A stretch of DNA of 64,000 nt from NCBI GenBank assembly GCA_039028895.1, contig JBCCHF010000009.1, positions 1 through 64,000 on the forward strand, written 5' to 3'. The notes beneath the pieces are model-generated. The model did not search any database. It was given only the letters and a program-made list of their open reading frames with translations, and was not told where the DNA came from. Position numbers and translations under genes: made by a program. Every line of letters begins with the position of its first letter. Position 1 is the stretch's first letter. This document shows positions 1-7,137 of the stretch, in pieces. Source of the DNA: JAHDCJ01 sp039028895 (GTDB lineage: Bacteria; Bacteroidota; Bacteroidia; Chitinophagales; Saprospiraceae).

Positions 1-222
1 AACCAGGGCGTGAGCCAGGTACGGATGTTCAGGATCTTTGACAGGTGGGGAGAGATGGTGTTTGAGGCACAGAACTTCCAGCCGAACAACCCTGTATTTG
101 GGTGGAATGGTATGCTGAAGGGTAAACCACTGAACCCGGCCGTGTTTGTCTACTTTGCTGAAGTGGAGTTCGTAGATGGGGTGAGTATTATGTACAAAGG
201 AGATGTGACACTGGTCAAATAG
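1..222 (+). CDS. C-terminal end of a T9SS-secreted, gliding-associated protein (partial)
   Basis: The open frame runs in from before the window and ends at the TAG at 220-222, so only about 73 residues are visible. They match the gliding motility-associated C-terminal (CHU_C, type B sorting) domain: a FRIFDRWG element, then an FxW-G core (FGWNG), then NPAVFVYFAEVEF and a final GDVTLVK strand. Known for the family: this domain directs export through the type IX secretion system, usually at the end of a large repeat-rich surface protein. The next recognised gene is a PorP/SprF protein, the usual partner of type B sorted proteins. The identity of the N-terminal part cannot be known from here. 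Confidence 0.9.
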   Translation, partial: NQGVSQVRMFRIFDRWGEMVFEAQNFQPNNPVFGWNGMLKGKPLNPAVFVYFAEVEFVDGVSIMYKGDVTLVK

Positions 223-237
223 ATGAATAATAATGAG

Positions 238-276
238 CAATCTGCAATCTGCATTAACATGGGGATGGCAGATTGC
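238..276. repeat. CAATCTG heptamer tandem with inverted copy
   Basis: Two back-to-back copies of CAATCTG lie at 238-251. GCAATCTGC at 244-252 is repeated in inverted orientation as GCAGATTGC at 268-276, giving a 9-bp stem with a 15-nt loop shortly after the adhesin stop codon. There is no clear T-run after it, so a terminator role is uncertain. The same heptamer pair occurs upstream of mfd near 23834. Confidence 0.6.
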
Positions 277-415
277 ATATTTAAGATTGAGGATTGCATT
301 TTGAGTGGACTAAACGTAGTCACAAAATTAGGGAATATTACCAGGAATGTACTTTAGAACAGTCTAGCTTAGTCATGGATTTTATCCAAATTCTTTACTC
401 AAGCTATTTTTAAAG

Positions 416-667
416 ATGGAAAACCTGGTCTTTTTAGTAATTCCCGCCCTATTAGTTTATATTTGTTTGGTCATACATTTGAGCAACAGGGGAAACCTCG
501 GCTTAATGAGTATGTACCTCCAATCCTCTCACGACGGTAGTGATGTTGTTGGTTTCGCTAATAACAACAATGTCCAGACAATTGCTTCCGCTTCAACTAT
601 TGATAGTTTAATCATTGAGCAACAGGTGATGGAAAGTGAACCTGTAATGATTAGAAGTCAAGCCTAA
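416..667 (+). CDS. Possible small membrane protein, unrecognised (83 aa)
   Basis: An ATG-started frame between the adhesin and porP encodes 83 residues. The first 22 or so are strongly hydrophobic (ENLVFLVIPALLVYICLVIH) and could be a single membrane span; the rest is polar with an NNNN run and no recognisable motif. No good ribosome-binding site or promoter is visible. I do not recognise it. It may be a real small membrane protein or a chance frame in an otherwise non-coding gap of about 750 bp. Confidence 0.35.
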   Translation: MENLVFLVIPALLVYICLVIHLSNRGNLGLMSMYLQSSHDGSDVVGFANNNNVQTIASASTIDSLIIEQQVMESEPVMIRSQA

Positions 668-975
668 GTAGAACCAGCGTTGCGCGGCACCGTCTTGTAC
701 TGTACGTCAAGGATCTAATTATGTCACAATTCGTCCATAATTATTGTCGTTAAAATTCTTTTTAATGAGTGGACGGAGGCACGGCTTGTTTCGTTTTTTT
801 TACCTGACTTGAAGTCTCGGAATAACCCGAAAACCGGAATTTTTTTTATTCTGGGCAAGGCATAAAATAATTGCCAAGATAGTAACGTTTAGTTCTTACA
901 TTAAATTAATTTATTGTAATTTAGCTTTTCATTCTAAAACCAAAAAAGAGGCTATATTCAAAAAACTCTACTAAC
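668..975. other. Intergenic region upstream of porP, nothing recognised
   Basis: About 310 bases without a supported gene. It is AT-rich with two T-runs (near 796-804 and 841-848). I see no tRNA-like fold, no convincing inverted repeat and no clear TTG/TAnnTTTG promoter. It presumably holds the leader and promoter of the PorP/SprF gene. Confidence 0.5.
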
Positions 976-2031
976 ATGAAATTAGTCCGTTTTTCCCTTT
1001 TAATAGCGATTGCGCTATTCCTCTCCAGAGGTACGGCCAGCGCTCAGGACATTCATTTTTCCCAATTCTACATGTCCCCCCTGAACCTGAATCCTGCTAT
1101 GACAGGTGTGATGAGTTGTACTCACCGCCTTGTAGCCAATTACAGGAATCAGTGGGCCTCTGTCTTGAAATCAAATGCTTATAATACTTACTCTGTATCA
1201 TACGATAACCGTATTCCAGTAGGACGATACGATAACTTCGGTTGGGGTGTTAGCTTCTGGGGCGATCGTGCAGGAACGTCTTCTTTCCAGACACTTGAAG
1301 GCCGTGCTTCATTTGCATATAGCAAAAGAATGGCTGGTTCAAGAAAGAAAGCCAGTTATCTGACTGCAGGTGCTGATATTGGCGTTGCACAAAGAAGTAT
1401 TGACTTCCTGAACCTCCAGTTCGGGACACAAAATAACAATGGTGTATTTGATGAAAACCTGCCTTCACAAGAGCAGTTTTCTCTTAACAACTTTATGTTT
1501 GTCGATATGTCAGCAGGTTTGCTGTGGTATTCCATCCTAGATGAAAATTCAAACTTCTACCTTGGTGGCGTTTTCAGTCATCTTACACGTGCTGATCAAT
1601 CATTTTCAGGTGACGATACCCAGTTCGAATCGCTCTACTCAAAAATCACTGCTCATGCAGGTGGTGAATTCATGATCAGCGACAGGATTGGCCTTGTACC
1701 CGGTGTCGTTGCTTTCTTCCAAGGGCCGTCATTTCAGGTAAATACAGGTACTTCCTTCAAGTTCCGTCTTGGAAACGGTCGTCGTAATTACCAGGCCTTC
1801 CACCTTGGTGGTTGGTTCCGCCTTGCAAACACCTACACCGGTAGTATCCACGCTGATGCTGCAATTGCCCAGGTTCGTTTTGATTATAATGAATTCAGCC
1901 TTGGTTTCAGTTTTGACGTCAACGTTTCAAGCCTCAAACCAGCCACAAATTCAAATGGTGCTTACGAACTTTCACTAGTATATAAAATCTGCCAACCAGA
2001 AAGCCGTGGCGTTTTCTGTCCTGATTTCTAA
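976..2031 (+). CDS. PorP/SprF family type IX secretion membrane protein
   Basis: A 351-residue protein with an N-terminal signal peptide ending near ASAQD, then the family's opening DIHFSQFYMSPLNLNPAMTG. The rest is alternating aromatic and polar segments typical of an outer-membrane beta-barrel. Known for the family: PorP/SprF proteins sit in the outer membrane and help attach or export type B sorted T9SS substrates. Here the gene follows the end of such a substrate (1-222), a common pairing, which supports the role. Length is usual. Genomes of this group often carry many paralogues, so this is one PorP-like copy and not necessarily the porP gene of the core machinery. Confidence 0.93.
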   Translation: MKLVRFSLLIAIALFLSRGTASAQDIHFSQFYMSPLNLNPAMTGVMSCTHRLVANYRNQWASVLKSNAYNTYSVSYDNRIPVGRYDNFGWGVSFWGDRAGTSSFQTLEGRASFAYSKRMAGSRKKASYLTAGADIGVAQRSIDFLNLQFGTQNNNGVFDENLPSQEQFSLNNFMFVDMSAGLLWYSILDENSNFYLGGVFSHLTRADQSFSGDDTQFESLYSKITAHAGGEFMISDRIGLVPGVVAFFQGPSFQVNTGTSFKFRLGNGRRNYQAFHLGGWFRLANTYTGSIHADAAIAQVRFDYNEFSLGFSFDVNVSSLKPATNSNGAYELSLVYKICQPESRGVFCPDF

Positions 2032-2051
2032 TTGGCGAAAGATATATTTTC

Positions 2052-2090
2052 AAATCCCTTCAGGTTTTCCTGGAGGGATTTTCTTTTTTA
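2052..2090 (+). terminator. Rho-independent terminator after the PorP/SprF gene
   Basis: AAATCCCTTCAGG (2052-2064) pairs with CCTGGAGGGATTT (2069-2081) across a TTTT loop, with one G-T pair, followed by a T-rich tract to 2089. It lies 20 bp after the PorP/SprF stop codon. Confidence 0.9.
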
Positions 2091-2160
2091 TAACCCTGGC
2101 TTAATAATTTAAATTGGAAGAAGAATCTAATTTGGACGCCAGACAATTTCTCTAATTATT

Positions 2161-2168
2161 TATCTTTG
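2161..2168 (+). promoter_or_regulatory. Bacteroidota -7 element upstream of the 2194 gene
   Basis: TATCTTTG matches the TAnnTTTG -7 consensus of the Bacteroidota primary sigma factor and lies 25 bp before the ATG at 2194. No well-spaced TTG -33 element is visible; the nearest TTTG, at 2131, is 26 bp away. Confidence 0.5.
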
Positions 2169-2193
2169 CACCAATATTTAAAAAGAAGTATTG

Positions 2194-2562
2194 ATGCCTG
2201 AGATGGAGCAATGGGAACTGGACTTTGAGTGGCTTCGGGTAAGACATATGATCAAAGACTTGTTCAAACGCGAAAAGTTACCTGATCTGAATGCCATTCT
2301 TCTCCTTATCGGAATACAGGAGTTGGGAAGGATGCAGGATAATTTTTCGAAAGAAGAAAAACAAGACCTGATGCATGTGGCGGTATGTGAATTATTAAGC
2401 CACGAAGGGTATTACGCATTCAAAGGAAGAGATGCAGACGGCTGGCCGCATTATGAGGCTTTGAAACCAGTGAAAGAGAAAGGCATTAAAGCCCAGTCTG
2501 TCCTTTTGAAAGAAAGTATTATTCGTTACTTCAGAAATTTGAAACAGGAAAACCTGAATTAA
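2194..2562 (+). CDS. Conserved small protein of unknown function (122 aa)
   Basis: I do not recognise a named family. It encodes a soluble, charged, mostly helical protein with no signal peptide. The first part has an alternating acidic and basic pattern (EWLRVRHMIKDLF) and the C-terminus is Lys/Asn-rich. The ATG at 2194 is preferred over the TTG at 2191 and sits 25 bp after a -7 element. It lies 20 bp upstream of the cyclophilin gene at 2583 and is probably co-transcribed with it. Confidence 0.75.
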   Translation: MPEMEQWELDFEWLRVRHMIKDLFKREKLPDLNAILLLIGIQELGRMQDNFSKEEKQDLMHVAVCELLSHEGYYAFKGRDADGWPHYEALKPVKEKGIKAQSVLLKESIIRYFRNLKQENLN

Positions 2563-2582
2563 TTCATTTAATAATAAACACA

Positions 2583-3260
2583 ATGTCTAAAAAACTTATT
2601 GGCGGAGGTATTGTACTCGCCCTTGTGCTGGCAGCAGGAGCTTATTTCATGCTATCTGGTGGTAATTACGAGAAAGGATATCGCTATATTGGGATAGAGA
2701 CAGAGTTTGGAACCATGGAGGTCAAACTCTATAATTCTACGCCTCAGCATCGCGATAATATGGTTAAATTGGCTTCAGAAGGCTTTTATGATGACCTGTT
2801 GTTCCACCGTGTTATACAGAGCTTTATGGCTCAAGGTGGTGATCCTGAATCTAGAGGTGCAGATCCAAATAAACCGCTTGGCCAGGGTGGCCCAGGTTAT
2901 ACTATTCCTGCTGAAATTGGGGCGCTACATGTCAAGGGTGCCTTGTCTGCAGCACGCACAAGCGATAATGTGAACCCTCAGAAGCGTTCATCGGGTTCTC
3001 AGTTTTACGTTGTACAGGGAGCACCGATGAATGATGCTGAACTAGCACAGGTGGAACAAAACCGTGGATTCAAATACACTGATGCACAACGAGACCTGTA
3101 CAAAACGCTTGGTGGTACACCTTTCCTGGATAATGAATACACAGTTTTCGGAGAAGTGGTAAAAGGCCTTGATCTGATCGACAAGATTTGCGCTGTTCAA
3201 ACCAAGGCCGGAGATCGCCCAGTGGAAGATCTGAAAATGAAGGTTTGGGTCATTAAGTAA
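2583..3260 (+). CDS. Membrane-anchored cyclophilin-type peptidyl-prolyl isomerase
   Basis: A 225-residue protein: an N-terminal hydrophobic anchor (residues 4-25) followed by a complete cyclophilin domain. Visible hallmarks are FHRVIQSFMAQGGDP (catalytic Arg, Phe and Gln region), GSQFYVVQG and YTVFGEVVKGLDLID. It should catalyse cis-trans isomerisation of Xaa-Pro bonds, acting on the periplasmic side because of the anchor. A PKD-cyclophilin lipoprotein gene starts 35 bp downstream with a closely similar domain, so the two look like a tandem duplication. Confidence 0.95.
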   Translation: MSKKLIGGGIVLALVLAAGAYFMLSGGNYEKGYRYIGIETEFGTMEVKLYNSTPQHRDNMVKLASEGFYDDLLFHRVIQSFMAQGGDPESRGADPNKPLGQGGPGYTIPAEIGALHVKGALSAARTSDNVNPQKRSSGSQFYVVQGAPMNDAELAQVEQNRGFKYTDAQRDLYKTLGGTPFLDNEYTVFGEVVKGLDLIDKICAVQTKAGDRPVEDLKMKVWVIK

Positions 3261-3295
3261 ATAATAATTGACAATTCTCAACCCTTTCAGTGATA

Positions 3296-4192
3296 ATGAT
3301 ACACTCATTTAAATATCTCCTAGTTCTTTTTGCAGGCGTCTTGCTATCAGGGTGTGCCGGACCAATAGCCTCCTTTAATTTTGAAGGCCCTGCTAAACCT
3401 GCGCCGATTGCAAAGGTGACTTTTGAAAATACTTCAAAAAAGGCCACTAGTTATTTGTGGGATTTTGGTGATGACAAAACGTCGAATGAACCCTCACCAA
3501 CTCACCAGTATACCGAATCAGGTAATTATGAGGTTACCCTAAAGGTATTTAATGGCAAAAAATTTAAAACACAAACGAAAACTATACACGTGACAGCACC
3601 TAAGAATTGTACCGTTCAAATGATTACAGATTACGGTACCATGACTATTTTATTGTATGATGAAACACCGCTTCATCGAGATAACTTCATCAAACTTGCC
3701 GAAGATGGCTTTTTTGACGATCTTTTATTCCATAGAGTAATCAATGGCTTTATGGTACAGGGCGGAGACCCAGGATCAAGGAATGCTACTCCAGGTGCCA
3801 GATTGGGTACTGGTGGGCCTGGCTATACCGTTCCAGCCGAATTTGTGGACTCGCTTGTTCATATAAAAGGCGCATTGGCAGCAGCCCGTCAAGCAGACCA
3901 GATCAACCCAGAAAGAAGGTCAAGCGGCTCACAGTTTTACATCGTGCAGGGAAGGACCTGGACTGACGAACAATTGGATGGTTTTGAGCGTAATCAAGGC
4001 TTCAAATACAATGCAGAAGACCGTGAAACTTACAAAACCGTAGGTGGAACGGCTCAATTAGATATGCAATACACCGTATTTGGTAAAGTGGTTGAAGGCC
4101 TTGATGTAATTGACAAGATCGCTGCAGTAAGAACAGCTCCTGGCGATCGTCCGGTTGAAGATGTGAAAATGCAGGTAAAGGTTGTTTACTAA
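3296..4192 (+). CDS. PKD-domain cyclophilin lipoprotein (peptidyl-prolyl isomerase)
   Basis: A 298-residue protein. The ATG at 3296 gives a classical lipoprotein signal with lipobox LSGC; the GTG at 3290 is less likely. After the lipid anchor come a PKD/beta-sandwich domain (about residues 30-100, with YLWDFGDD and HQYTESGNYEVTLKV) and a full cyclophilin domain (about 105-298, FHRVINGFMVQGGDP, GSQFYIVQG, YTVFGKVVEGLDVIDK). It would be a periplasm-facing prolyl isomerase. The PKD module presumably mediates protein or glycan contacts; that part is inference. It follows the other cyclophilin gene in the same orientation. Confidence 0.93.
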   Translation: MIHSFKYLLVLFAGVLLSGCAGPIASFNFEGPAKPAPIAKVTFENTSKKATSYLWDFGDDKTSNEPSPTHQYTESGNYEVTLKVFNGKKFKTQTKTIHVTAPKNCTVQMITDYGTMTILLYDETPLHRDNFIKLAEDGFFDDLLFHRVINGFMVQGGDPGSRNATPGARLGTGGPGYTVPAEFVDSLVHIKGALAAARQADQINPERRSSGSQFYIVQGRTWTDEQLDGFERNQGFKYNAEDRETYKTVGGTAQLDMQYTVFGKVVEGLDVIDKIAAVRTAPGDRPVEDVKMQVKVVY

Positions 4193-4840
4193 TCAGCCTT
4201 CTTCGTAAAGTAGTTCAAATATTTCGTCGATTTCGTCAAAGGTTTTGACACCGACCTTTTCTTCTTCACCACCGAAAAGGTTCAATCCCTGAGGATTAAG
4301 TTCCGTCAGCATTTCAGGCAAATCCTCAGCAGAGCAATTGATGCTCAGGAGCACAGGAAATTGATCGCATAAGACTTTCAAATGATGGGTCTGGAGTTCA
4401 GCATGATCGTCAAGATATTGCCATGAGAGGTCATTCTTGCTAAAATCAAGTATTATGTTTTCGCAGAATGGGGCCAGTGCCTGACACTGTTCTACCACCC
4501 AAGCCGGGTTTGTCTGTTGATCGATTACAATTTCCGTTATAACGGAATACTCCTTTAGACTTTGGGCCAGTTTGGGAGCCTCAAAACCTGTTAGTTGTAT
4601 AGCGTCAAGGTTTAATAAGGCAGCTGTTTCAGCAATTGAAATGGTTTCCTGCATCCCGAATTCACCAACAATCTTTGGTCCTGTTAACCATTCGCGCATA
4701 GCGATCAGGTCACTCGGGTTAACATAGTATTCTGAGGAGGGGTCCTGCGAAAATCCTACCCATTCGACCTCCCACGCGGCGAAGTACCTGGCATCAGTAA
4801 GATTAGTGACTCTGCTAGCTTTAACCCTGGTTTTTAGCAT
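4193..4840 (-). CDS. TrpF (phosphoribosylanthranilate isomerase)-like protein with altered active site
   Basis: The 215 residues follow the TrpF (beta/alpha)8 pattern: VTNLTDA near residue 11 where TrpF has ITNLEDA, VGF and DPSSEYYV near 28-40 (the GFxFxPKSPRYV strand), LDAIQLTGFE at 79-87 (the DxVQLHGxE strand), and a GLNLFGGEE C-terminus. The catalytic cysteine of the KxCG motif is replaced: residues 7-10 read KASR, with Ser9 in the Cys position. The catalytic Asp of the LLD strand appears kept as Asp132, but the following Gly-rich GGSG loop is absent. I infer a TrpF paralogue with lost or changed activity. No other tryptophan gene is nearby. It is divergent from the ATL gene. Confidence 0.75.
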   Translation of the reverse strand: MLKTRVKASRVTNLTDARYFAAWEVEWVGFSQDPSSEYYVNPSDLIAMREWLTGPKIVGEFGMQETISIAETAALLNLDAIQLTGFEAPKLAQSLKEYSVITEIVIDQQTNPAWVVEQCQALAPFCENIILDFSKNDLSWQYLDDHAELQTHHLKVLCDQFPVLLSINCSAEDLPEMLTELNPQGLNLFGGEEEKVGVKTFDEIDEIFELLYEEG

Positions 4841-4885
4841 TAGTGAATTTTTGTAAGTTTATAGCGGCAGCAAAAATAGGAATAA

Positions 4886-5212
4886 ATGAAAAAAGAACCT
4901 TCCTACTACGAACTTGTATATGAGGTTGTCAGAATGATCCCGCATGGCAAGGTCACAACCTATGGTGTTATTGCAGATTACCTCGCCCTTGGATCTGCAA
5001 GGATGGTAGGCTGGGCATTGAATCAAAGTTTCAGCGCGGAAAACCCCATTCCGGCACACCGGGTTGTTAATAGAAAAGGAGAACTTTCTGGTCGAAATCA
5101 CTTTGCTACGCCTACCTTGATGCAACAATTATTAGAAAACGAAGGTATACAAATAGAAGATCACCGGATTGTTAATTTCAAGGATGTACTCTGGAAGCCG
5201 GATGATTATTAG
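4886..5212 (+). CDS. Alkyltransferase-like protein (ATL, MGMT family without the acceptor cysteine)
   Basis: A 108-residue, single-domain member of the O6-alkylguanine-DNA methyltransferase C-terminal family. PHGKVTTYGVIA and SARMVGWALNQ form the DNA-binding helix region with the Arg finger, and the active-site motif PCHRV appears as PAHRV (residues 56-60), so the methyl-accepting Cys is Ala57. Known for ATLs: they bind alkylated guanine without repairing it and pass the lesion to nucleotide excision repair. The length is typical. It is transcribed divergently from the TrpF-like gene across a 45-bp gap. Confidence 0.9.
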   Translation: MKKEPSYYELVYEVVRMIPHGKVTTYGVIADYLALGSARMVGWALNQSFSAENPIPAHRVVNRKGELSGRNHFATPTLMQQLLENEGIQIEDHRIVNFKDVLWKPDDY

Positions 5213-5283
5213 GCACTAATTTCCTCATTTCCCCCGTTATTCATCTCCAGGCTGGTTGGTTGACCAGGCTAAAAACTTCTTTT

Positions 5284-5838
5284 ATGAGAGCTTTGATTGT
5301 TTCGGGCAGTTGTATGTTATTGTTGATGATTTGTTTTTCAGGAATTAATCCTGATACCAATACTGAATTTATCTATTGGTCTGAGGACAGAAAACTGACC
5401 TGGGAAGATTTTCAGGGGGTTCCAGACTATAAGTATGAGGATATTGGCGCCCTGACATATTCGGGTATCGTTCATTCGAAAACATGTAGTGATGGCATCA
5501 TAGATTTTGAGGTAAGGGCTTATTTTGAAAAGCATAATTCATGGGTGAAAGAGATAGCCAGAACAGACCATCACCTTAAACACGAGCAGATTCATTTTGA
5601 CATCACAGAATTGTATGCAAGAATGCTTAATGCAGAATTGAAAGAAAGACAATTTGCTTGCGATCAGGATGCCGAATTTGAGTCATTTATAGCGTCTTTT
5701 CTGCACCATTGGGAGTCTAAGCAAATCAATTATGATCTTTACACTCAATATAGTATGCGACGCGATAAACAGAAAGAGTGGGAGTATTGGATTGCAATGG
5801 AGCTTAGCTTGCATGAACCATGTTCCTATGAAGAATAA
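5284..5838 (+). CDS. DUF922-family secreted protein, probable Zn-dependent protease fold
   Basis: A 184-residue protein from the ATG at 5284, which gives a clean signal peptide (the upstream TTG at 5260 adds eight residues and is less likely). The mature part has TEFIYWSEDRKLTWEDFQG near the start and HEQIHFDITE at residues 100-109, an HExxH zinc-binding motif, as found in DUF922 proteins. It probably acts in the periplasm or outside the cell. Substrate unknown. The HExxH suggests peptidase activity, but this is inferred from the motif only. Confidence 0.8.
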   Translation: MRALIVSGSCMLLLMICFSGINPDTNTEFIYWSEDRKLTWEDFQGVPDYKYEDIGALTYSGIVHSKTCSDGIIDFEVRAYFEKHNSWVKEIARTDHHLKHEQIHFDITELYARMLNAELKERQFACDQDAEFESFIASFLHHWESKQINYDLYTQYSMRRDKQKEWEYWIAMELSLHEPCSYEE

Positions 5839-5931
5839 ACCAATTTTCAGGTTCTGAATTGTGGAATAATATTTGGTGAAATAAAATCATCCTCCACAAG
5901 TATATTTTTTAATCCAAAAAAGAACTCCCTG

Positions 5932-6354
5932 ATGAAGCTTATTGTGTCTTTTTTTGTTTTTCTGCTATTAAGTTGCTCTGTTTTTGCCCAAAGCCCAATT
6001 GGCGTTTGGAAGACTGTTGATGATGAAGATGGTGAGGAGAAGTCCCACGTCCGTATTTTTGAAGGAGATGACGGATTGATCTATGGTGAAATCATTAAAA
6101 TCCTGAATGAGGAAGATGCAGATAGTCTATGCACCGAATGTAAAGATCATCGTAAAGACAAACCCATTCTTGGCATGCAGGTAATTACCAATATGGCTCC
6201 TGCCGGGGATACCTACAAGAAAGGATCGATTCTTGATCCGAACAATGGTAAAGTCTATCGTTGTAAACTTTGGCTGGATGGTGAAGATGTGTTGATGGTT
6301 AGAGGGTATTTGGGGCCTTTTTTCAGAACTCAAAAGTGGTATAGGGTGAATTAA
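5932..6354 (+). CDS. DUF2147-family secreted protein
   Basis: A 140-residue protein with a signal peptide cut near VFAQ, then the DUF2147 pattern: SPIGVWKTVDDEDGEEKSHV, YGEIIKILN, a Cys pair (CTEC), GSILDPNNGKVYRCKLWLDG and LGPFFRTQKWYRV at the end. The family is a small secreted beta-rich (lipocalin-like) protein of unknown biochemical role, common in Bacteroidota and Proteobacteria. It looks monocistronic, and a terminator lies about 90 bp after the stop. Confidence 0.9.
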   Translation: MKLIVSFFVFLLLSCSVFAQSPIGVWKTVDDEDGEEKSHVRIFEGDDGLIYGEIIKILNEEDADSLCTECKDHRKDKPILGMQVITNMAPAGDTYKKGSILDPNNGKVYRCKLWLDGEDVLMVRGYLGPFFRTQKWYRVN

Positions 6355-6445
6355 TTAGTGCCAATACTAAAGCCGATTATGCATATGGAAAAATGTGAAT
6401 ATCAGGCCCTTTTGTCACAGTAAAGTTAAAAAATGACAATCTCAG

Positions 6446-6480
6446 AAAGCCCAGGCAATATTTTGCCGGGCTTTATTGTT
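6446..6480 (+). terminator. Rho-independent terminator after the DUF2147 gene
   Basis: AAAGCCC-a-GGCAA (6446-6458) pairs with TTGCC-GGGCTTT (6463-6474) across a TATT loop with one bulged A, followed by a T-rich stretch. Confidence 0.85.
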
Positions 6481-6580
6481 TTACCAGTGAAACTTCTGCT
6501 GATGGACTTCATTTGCAGACACAAAAGACAGATACACATTAGTAAACATTGGGAATAAGTATCCATTAATTCAATTCAAT

Positions 6581-6823
6581 ATGATTGAAAAATCTACCAA
6601 AGATCTACTCGTAAAATTCCTCTATAATGAAACCAGTCTTTCAGAGACAATGAAAATAGAGGAGCTGCTCAACGACAATTGGGAATTAAGGGAGTATTAT
6701 GCTACCCTTGAAAAAGCCAAGAAGGAATTTCCTATTGTTCAGTTTGATCCACCTGCTGAAACGATCAATAAGATTCTCAGGTATAGCCAAAGCACTGCGC
6801 TTGACCTAGAGGCACAAGTCTGA
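6581..6823 (+). CDS. Small conserved Bacteroidota protein, unknown function (80 aa)
   Basis: An 80-residue soluble protein opening with EKSTKDLLVKFLYNETSLSE, followed by LLNDNWELREYY and a C-terminal INKILRYSQS segment. I recall this layout from short conserved Bacteroidota proteins that look like the cytosolic N-terminal part of anti-sigma factors (a helical bundle without zinc ligands), but there is no transmembrane part and no sigma-factor gene beside it. It sits alone upstream of recA with its own leader. Function unknown. Confidence 0.7.
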   Translation: MIEKSTKDLLVKFLYNETSLSETMKIEELLNDNWELREYYATLEKAKKEFPIVQFDPPAETINKILRYSQSTALDLEAQV

Positions 6824-7137
6824 TTTTACCTTCCAACATTAAAGTCTGGTTGATACAAAGCGAATTTGTTTTGCTCGCCTGTATCAGATAAAGACACGTT
6901 TGTTAATCCAAATGTTTTATTTATTAACCTGTTCTGTACAGCCTCAGGGTAATTGGTTATTTTTGTAAATGCAAGCGCTTTTGTTGTTTTTTGGTGATAT
7001 AATTCACGTTTTGTATCCAAAAAATGATAAAATTTTAACTTTTTCACTAAAATTACTTGCAATTTATAATCAAATAGTTTAGATTTGCCTTTGTGTAATC
7101 AAATTACTGATTGTTTTTCTAACTAAAACCTGCAAAG
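6824..7137. other. Intergenic region upstream of recA
   Basis: A 314-bp gap holding the recA promoter at its right end (7057-7087). The left part is AT-rich with no recognisable RNA or repeat. A 78-codon minus-strand frame (6826-7062) has no supporting features and is not called. Confidence 0.5.
7057..7087 (+). promoter_or_regulatory. recA promoter, TTG-N20-TAGATTTG
   Basis: TTG (7057-7059) within TTACTTGCA, then a 20-bp spacer, then TAGATTTG (7080-7087), matches the Bacteroidota housekeeping promoter (TTG at -33, TAnnTTTG at -7). It lies 50 bp upstream of the recA ATG. No obvious LexA-type dyad is visible between promoter and gene. Confidence 0.75.

Noticed and set aside
223..415. tRNA or small RNA after the adhesin end
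   Set aside because: The only structure is the CAATCTG hairpin; no cloverleaf or conserved tRNA arm is present.
6826..7062. 78-codon minus-strand frame in the gap upstream of recA
   Set aside because: No start signal, no recognisable motif, and composition typical of non-coding AT-rich DNA.
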